From JACRGC01 sp035288785 (GTDB taxonomy: Archaea; Micrarchaeota; Micrarchaeia; Norongarragalinales; SBBD01): DNA of 7,970 nucleotides. The DNA lies in NCBI GenBank assembly GCA_035288785.1, contig DATDZF010000025.1, forward strand, positions 1-7,970, given 5' to 3'. Shown here one piece after another: positions 4,458-7,970 of the stretch. The notes beneath the pieces are model-generated. The model was not told where the DNA came from and searched no databases. It saw only the letters and a program-made list of their open reading frames with translations. How positions within the stretch are numbered: position 1 is the stretch's first letter; every line of letters starts with the position of its first letter. A program made the translations under genes and the position numbers.

Positions 4458-5285
4458 TCAATCAGGTAAATTGGCACACAGATATTCCAAGCCAGAATAA
4501 TCGTTAGTGGAGGTAACATTCATTTTTGATTGGAAAGCAATACATTCTTGGCTCATAGGTAGGTCAATATAAAGCAATCGGTGACACTCTTCCTTTATCT
4601 TTTGGCTAATATTTTCAAAAAAATCGACCGTTGCAATGTCATTTTCCACTTCTTCTTTAAAGCATTGTATTAATGCACCTCTGTTGCTACAGAGAACCCC
4701 TAATTCATCGATAGAATCCAGAGAATATTTTTTTTCGTCTGATTTTTCGCAAAGGGCTATTATTTTTATGGACATCTCAGAAGTAATATTATCATAATTA
4801 GCTACCTCCTCTCGAAATGCGGTAAAATTCCCCTTTTTCATTGTCGATAATAGAATAGCTTCGGAATCTTTTTGTTTTGGTAGATAGATTGATTTGATAT
4901 TGGCAAAGTCGACCGAAATTCTTTCAATAAATCTGTCCTTTTCTGAAGGCGGTGGCGAATAGAGAAATAAGCCAATAGCGAAAATATTTAATAATAATAC
5001 GAGAACGATGGCCACCCGTATTCCTTTTTGGAGCGGGCTTAGACCAGATTGTTTCCAAACTCTTTTCTCTTTAAGGTAATTGGCAATTAAGACAATAAGC
5101 ACAATTGCTGCGATCGTCAGAGGACTAATAACGCTGGTTACTGAATCTAGCCCGGCGTAAAGTGCGAAAACAATGCCCGGAACAATGATCAATGCGCAAG
5201 CCAAGACGGTTGCAAGAAGCCATTCTTTATTTTTTATTTCTTCGAGATAAAATGGCCCCTTTTTCTTTTCCCTCATCCTTTTCAT
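4458..5285 (-). CDS. Hypothetical membrane protein: three helices plus Cys-containing domain
   Basis: I do not recognise this 275-residue protein. A basic, Lys/Arg-rich start (KRMREKKKG) precedes hydrophobic segments at about residues 22-44, 54-72 and 90-110. The remaining 165 residues are soluble, mostly helical and charged, with six cysteines at 179, 199, 208, 234, 248 and 270. Six widely spaced cysteines could make three disulfides if the domain is outside the cell; this is inference. The layout repeats that of the protein encoded at 1009-1686, though the sequences show no obvious similarity. The start overlaps the end of the upstream gene by 59 bases in another frame; a second ATG at 5276 would leave a 50-base overlap, and no later ATG is plausible before the first helix. 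The gene is clearly more AT-rich than argS and alba on either side, which suggests foreign origin or relaxed selection. Confidence 0.78.
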   Translation of the reverse strand: MKRMREKKKGPFYLEEIKNKEWLLATVLACALIIVPGIVFALYAGLDSVTSVISPLTIAAIVLIVLIANYLKEKRVWKQSGLSPLQKGIRVAIVLVLLLNIFAIGLFLYSPPPSEKDRFIERISVDFANIKSIYLPKQKDSEAILLSTMKKGNFTAFREEVANYDNITSEMSIKIIALCEKSDEKKYSLDSIDELGVLCSNRGALIQCFKEEVENDIATVDFFENISQKIKEECHRLLYIDLPMSQECIAFQSKMNVTSTNDYSGLEYLCANLPD

Positions 5286-5604
5286 CTTTTTCTGCTATAA
5301 TTGAACCTAATATCAAGCCACTAACAGTTAACCAACCGAATAATGCACCCCAAAGCACGCTTATCATGAGAAATAAGGCATTTGAATGTTCTTTTTTGAG
5401 TCTGATTTTATAGAAATACCATATTAGGAATAATCCAAGAATTATTCCGAGAAATCCAAAAATTACGGAGGATAAAAATAACCCGAACTTATAAACATAT
5501 TCCTCCGGTTTTGCCCCGAGGACAATGAGGTAATACAAACCCGCATATAAAAAGAATGCAATAATAAAGACCAATATTATTTTCCAGAGTTTTTTCATTT
5601 TCAT
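5227..5604 (-). CDS. Hypothetical three-helix membrane protein
   Basis: An unrecognised 125-residue protein that is almost entirely membrane-embedded: hydrophobic segments at about residues 8-29, 41-66 and 77-103, then a short highly charged tail (EKDEKDEGKEKG) that is probably cytoplasmic. There is no catalytic motif and no cysteine. It precedes and overlaps the 4458-5285 gene by 59 bases, so the two are almost certainly cotranscribed and their products may work together in the membrane. ATGs at 5604 and 5598 are both possible. A TATA-like AATTATTAAAGG lies so that transcription would begin about at the ATG, suggesting a leaderless message. It is very AT-rich (about 27% GC in the line starting at 5401). 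It starts 51 bases past the argS stop, so readthrough from argS is also possible. Confidence 0.75.
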   Translation of the reverse strand: MKMKKLWKIILVFIIAFFLYAGLYYLIVLGAKPEEYVYKFGLFLSSVIFGFLGIILGLFLIWYFYKIRLKKEHSNALFLMISVLWGALFGWLTVSGLILGSIIAEKDEKDEGKEKGAILSRRNKK

Positions 5605-5637
5605 AGACTAAATAAGGTTTTTAAGCCTTTAATAATT
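5605..5637 (-). promoter_or_regulatory. Candidate promoter of the membrane-gene pair
   Basis: On the minus strand AATTATTAAAGG (5637-5626) is TATA-like, centred about 27 bases before the ATG at 5604, fitting a leaderless transcript. It overlaps AAGGCTTAAAAACCTT (5629-5614), whose TTAAAAACCTT core also occurs on the plus strand at 2381-2391. Confidence 0.4.
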
Positions 5638-5655
5638 AGGGGGAAAACAAAGCAC

Positions 5656-7407
5656 TCACATCTTCTGCGGCACATCAATCCCAAGCAAGAAGAGCCCGTT
5701 TTGGATCGCAGTTTCAGTTGCCTTTACAATTTGCAGGCGAAGCCCGCGCGATTTTTGGCTTTCCGCCTTCAGGACCGGGGAGGTATCGTAGAATGAGGAG
5801 AACTGCAAGGCAAGCTTGAAGAGGTAATCGCCGATTATGTAGGGAGAAAGGTTCCTTGCGGAATGCTCAACCACACCCGGAAACTGGCCGAGGAGGAGGA
5901 TTAGCTTTTTCTCCTCGCTATCGAAGGGGTAATCGGCTGGCAACAAGGGTTTGGCATTTTCGGGGGGCTGCAACCCATCTTCCTTTGCCTTCCTCAGGAT
6001 GTTTTTCGCGCGGACACACGTGTATTGGAGGTAGGCGGCAGTGTTGCCATCAAATTTCACCGCCTCGCGCAGGGAAAACCTTATGTCCTTTTCCGAGGAA
6101 ATTTTGATGATCGAATACTTCAAAGCGGCAATGCCTACAATCTGGGCGATTTCCGCAGCGTCCCCATCCGAATACTGCTGCCGCCTCTTGACTTCTTCAA
6201 GCGCAAGGGATACCGCATCATTGATCACATCCTCCAAAAGGAGCACGCGGCCTTCCCTGGTCGAAAGCTTCCCTTCCTCGAGGGAAATCAGGCCAAACCC
6301 TATATGCCTTAGCCTATCCGCATAGGGTTTTCCAAGCGCCCTAAGGATTGCAAACACCTGCCTGAAATGCAGGTTTTGCTCTGATGCGGTAACATAAATC
6401 CGGGTGTCGAATTTGTACTTTGAATACTGGCGCTCAGCAAGGCCCAAATCCCTTGTGCTGTAAAGGGTCGTGCCGTTGGAGCGCAGGATTATGAGATTTG
6501 GCGCGCCCCATTTTTCCTCAAGGCCTGCAACCACCTCACCCGCCTTGTCCCGGAAGGCAATTCCCTTTTCCAGCGCCTCGGCCGCAATCCTTTTCCCATC
6601 CCCCACATAGTCGGAATCGTAAACCTCCTCGTCGAACTTGATATTGAGGAGGGAGTAGTTGCGGTTGAAGGGTTCAGTGCTTAATTTCCTTACTTTTTCC
6701 AGCTGCCTTAGGACCTCCTTATCGCCGCCTTCCATTTTCAGCACCAAACCCTGCGCCTGCAATTCAAGCTCGGGCTTTACTTCCATCTCCTTGTGGATGT
6801 CGACGTACAGGGAAAGCAGGTCTTTTTCAGATGTAATCTTCTTGGTCTTGAAGAGCTGGATCGCAAGCAGCAATTTTGCGGTCTGGAGCCCGGATTCGCA
6901 AAGGTAATTGGACGATACGGTTTTGTAGCCGCTGGCCAAAAGGATCCGGCTTATGCTATCGCCAAGTATTGTTGACCGGATATGCCCAATGTGCATGGGC
7001 TTGCCGATGTTGGGCGAGGAAAATTCGACTATTGCCTTGCGGGACCTGCCGCCATCATTATGCCCAAAGTCCCCATCTTCAGCAAGGGGTTGCGCGAGCA
7101 ATTTGCGTATCGCGGCACTGGAAAAGGAAAAGTTGAGGAAGCCGTTATTGTGGGGAAGTACCGTAAAATTTTGCGATTTTCTCCCGCTTAGCGATTTCGT
7201 AATTGCCTGCGCTATTTCCTGCGGCGGTTTTTTTAGCATGGACGAGATGCGAAAGGCAGCGGGGGATGAGACATCCGCATCACCTGCCCCTTTTGGCGGC
7301 GTCAATTCGACCCCGGTTCCCGCAAGCTTGACGGATAGGGCTGAACTTGCGGCCATTATGATGGATTCCCTTATCTCCTCCTCGATTTTTTGCAGCTGGC
7401 TGGCCAT
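5656..7407 (-). CDS. argS: Arginyl-tRNA synthetase
   Basis: Class I synthetase that attaches arginine to tRNA-Arg in the cytoplasm. The 583 residues are full length. Residues 1-110 form the N-terminal tRNA D-loop-recognition domain, ending in the usual GFLNFSFS strand. The HIGH motif is in SPNIGKPMHIGH at 131-142, including Lys136, the lysine that substitutes for the missing KMSK lysine in this family. NYLCESGLQTAKL at 167-179 is the arginine-site loop, where Glu171 stands in place of the usual Asp. The KMSK-equivalent is KLSTREG at 380-386. The anticodon-binding helical domain begins near 445 with GNTAAYLQYTCVRAKNIL at 454-471, and the protein ends in the family-typical GIDVPQKM. There is no Shine-Dalgarno before the ATG at 7407; TTTTTTAATCC (7436-7426) could be a TATA box for a leaderless message. 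Confidence 0.97.
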   Translation of the reverse strand: MASQLQKIEEEIRESIIMAASSALSVKLAGTGVELTPPKGAGDADVSSPAAFRISSMLKKPPQEIAQAITKSLSGRKSQNFTVLPHNNGFLNFSFSSAAIRKLLAQPLAEDGDFGHNDGGRSRKAIVEFSSPNIGKPMHIGHIRSTILGDSISRILLASGYKTVSSNYLCESGLQTAKLLLAIQLFKTKKITSEKDLLSLYVDIHKEMEVKPELELQAQGLVLKMEGGDKEVLRQLEKVRKLSTEPFNRNYSLLNIKFDEEVYDSDYVGDGKRIAAEALEKGIAFRDKAGEVVAGLEEKWGAPNLIILRSNGTTLYSTRDLGLAERQYSKYKFDTRIYVTASEQNLHFRQVFAILRALGKPYADRLRHIGFGLISLEEGKLSTREGRVLLLEDVINDAVSLALEEVKRRQQYSDGDAAEIAQIVGIAALKYSIIKISSEKDIRFSLREAVKFDGNTAAYLQYTCVRAKNILRKAKEDGLQPPENAKPLLPADYPFDSEEKKLILLLGQFPGVVEHSARNLSPYIIGDYLFKLALQFSSFYDTSPVLKAESQKSRGLRLQIVKATETAIQNGLFLLGIDVPQKM

Positions 7408-7440
7408 GTAGATAGATGGATCAGTGGATTAAAAAAAGAA
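7408..7440 (-). promoter_or_regulatory. Candidate leaderless promoter of argS
   Basis: Read on the minus strand, a T7-A-A-T run at 7437-7428 is centred about 25 bases before the ATG, where an archaeal TATA box would sit for a leaderless transcript. No ribosome binding site intervenes. The box is poor in alternating T/A, so confidence is low. The rest of the gap to 7570 shows no gene or RNA. Confidence 0.3.
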
Positions 7441-7570
7441 TAACCCGCACGCGAAAGGGAGGGCATCTTGCAAGAATAAATAAGCAGCGATTCGCTTCTA
7501 GGCAATCGCATCCCAATATCAAAGAGCATAAGAGATTAGTTTTCACTTGCAAGGGGGTTTGGCTTTCCGT

Positions 7571-7970
7571 TTAGAAAATCAGGAGCGCAAAGGCAATTAT
7601 CGCAACAATCGCCTCCATGAGCAGGATCGTCATCACAACCTCCCCTTCATTCATTGGCCGAAGCTTCATGACATAATGCGTCAGGGATTCGGGGCGGGCG
7701 GGAGCCACCAATTTCCCATTTTTGAGCGTCCCATAATTCTGGCCGCGGAATAGGTAGCGCGCCTTTATCGCAAACTCCGCGAAGTAGGGGGCGAATAGGA
7801 CAAGGCCGAAGAACTCGAGGTTTCCCACAATTACCGCCGAGGCAATTGTTGCCCCGATCGTATACGTGCCCACATCGCCGGGGAAGATTTTTGCGGGATA
7901 GCGGTTGTAGAAAAGGAATGCGATGCATGCGGAAAAGAGCGAAACGGAAATTATCATGGATTCGTACGAG
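7571..7970 (-). CDS. GlcNAc-1-phosphate transferase, DPAGT1/Alg7-like (5' end outside the window)
   Basis: Membrane enzyme of the MraY/WecA/DPAGT1 superfamily that transfers GlcNAc-1-phosphate (or a related sugar phosphate) from a UDP-sugar to dolichyl phosphate, the first step of lipid-linked oligosaccharide synthesis for protein N-glycosylation. About 132 C-terminal residues are visible and the frame stays open to the right edge, so the ATG at 7957 is internal. Counting from that Met, FYNRYPAKIFPGD at 16-28 matches the Alg7-type sequence N-x-YP-(S/A)-(K/R)-x-F-x-GD, whose Asp is part of the metal-binding active site. Hydrophobic segments follow at 32-58 and 106-128. Between them, a polar loop ending in LTHYVMKLRPMNEGEVV resembles archaeal members. 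Bacterial MraY or WecA is less likely given the YPAK motif. The exact sugar cannot be read from this fragment. Confidence 0.85.
   Translation of the reverse strand, partial: SYESMIISVSLFSACIAFLFYNRYPAKIFPGDVGTYTIGATIASAVIVGNLEFFGLVLFAPYFAEFAIKARYLFRGQNYGTLKNGKLVAPARPESLTHYVMKLRPMNEGEVVMTILLMEAIVAIIAFALLIF

Noticed and set aside
4444..4470. TTGATGA as the C box of a C/D guide RNA
   Set aside because: No D box (CTGA) is found at a fitting distance and the sequence covers the end of a gene.
6953..7411. 152-codon plus-strand ORF opposite argS
   Set aside because: It is antisense to the HIGH-motif half of ArgRS, whose frame is certain.
7467..7553. Two copies of the palindrome CTTGCAAG (7467-7474 and 7546-7553)
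   Set aside because: Eight-base palindromes recur by chance and nothing else in the 79 bases between them suggests an operator or attachment site.
1..7970. tRNA genes, CRISPR arrays, transposases
   Set aside because: No T-loop or acceptor-stem pattern, regular repeat-spacer array, or transposase/integrase motif was seen on either strand by eye.

Overview
The window is archaeal chromosome. The evidence is a set of protein families found together only in Archaea: an archaeal-type Spt5/NusG with a single KOW, a Sec61-gamma-like SecE, an archaeal ribosomal protein L11, the chromatin protein Alba, and a DPAGT1/Alg7-like GlcNAc-1-phosphate transferase, with the gene order ftsZ ... secE - spt5 - rpl11. 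Several starts look leaderless or use GGTG-type Shine-Dalgarno sequences. The core genes have medium to high GC (about 58% in one 60-base line of rpl11 counted by hand). The accessory genes are AT-rich (about 27% in the line starting at 5401). The lineage cannot be fixed from this window; a small-genome (DPANN-like) or euryarchaeal host are both possible.

Layout, left to right. The plus strand opens inside ftsZ (1-1004, 5' end missing). Four bases later comes an unrecognised three-helix membrane protein with a cysteine-rich C-terminal domain (1009-1686). Abutting it in convergent orientation is a minus-strand toxin-antitoxin pair: a DUF4258/MqsR-RelE-like toxin (2012-2260) followed by an antitoxin that joins a YgiT-type zinc finger to an AbrB/MazE-like DNA-binding fold (1687-2007). 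Upstream of the toxin is an AT-rich stretch with four phased GATATAT boxes. The plus strand then resumes with secE (2559-2738) and spt5 (2747-3181), a leader of about 160 bases, rpl11 (3343-3840), a 185-base gap with hairpins and a T-tract, and alba (4026-4304).

From 4458 to the right edge every gene is on the minus strand. These are an AT-rich pair of overlapping membrane-protein genes (4458-5285 and 5227-5604), argS (5656-7407), and the 3' part of a GlcNAc-1-P transferase gene (7571-7970, 5' end missing).

The backbone is housekeeping: cell division, protein export, transcription elongation, translation, chromatin and N-glycan lipid priming. Two accessory insertions interrupt it. One (about 1009-2540) splits the ftsZ-secE neighbourhood and carries the toxin-antitoxin module. 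The other (about 4400-5640) separates alba from argS. Both contain a protein built as three N-terminal membrane helices plus a cysteine-containing soluble domain, a family I do not recognise. These two islands are the parts worth a second look.
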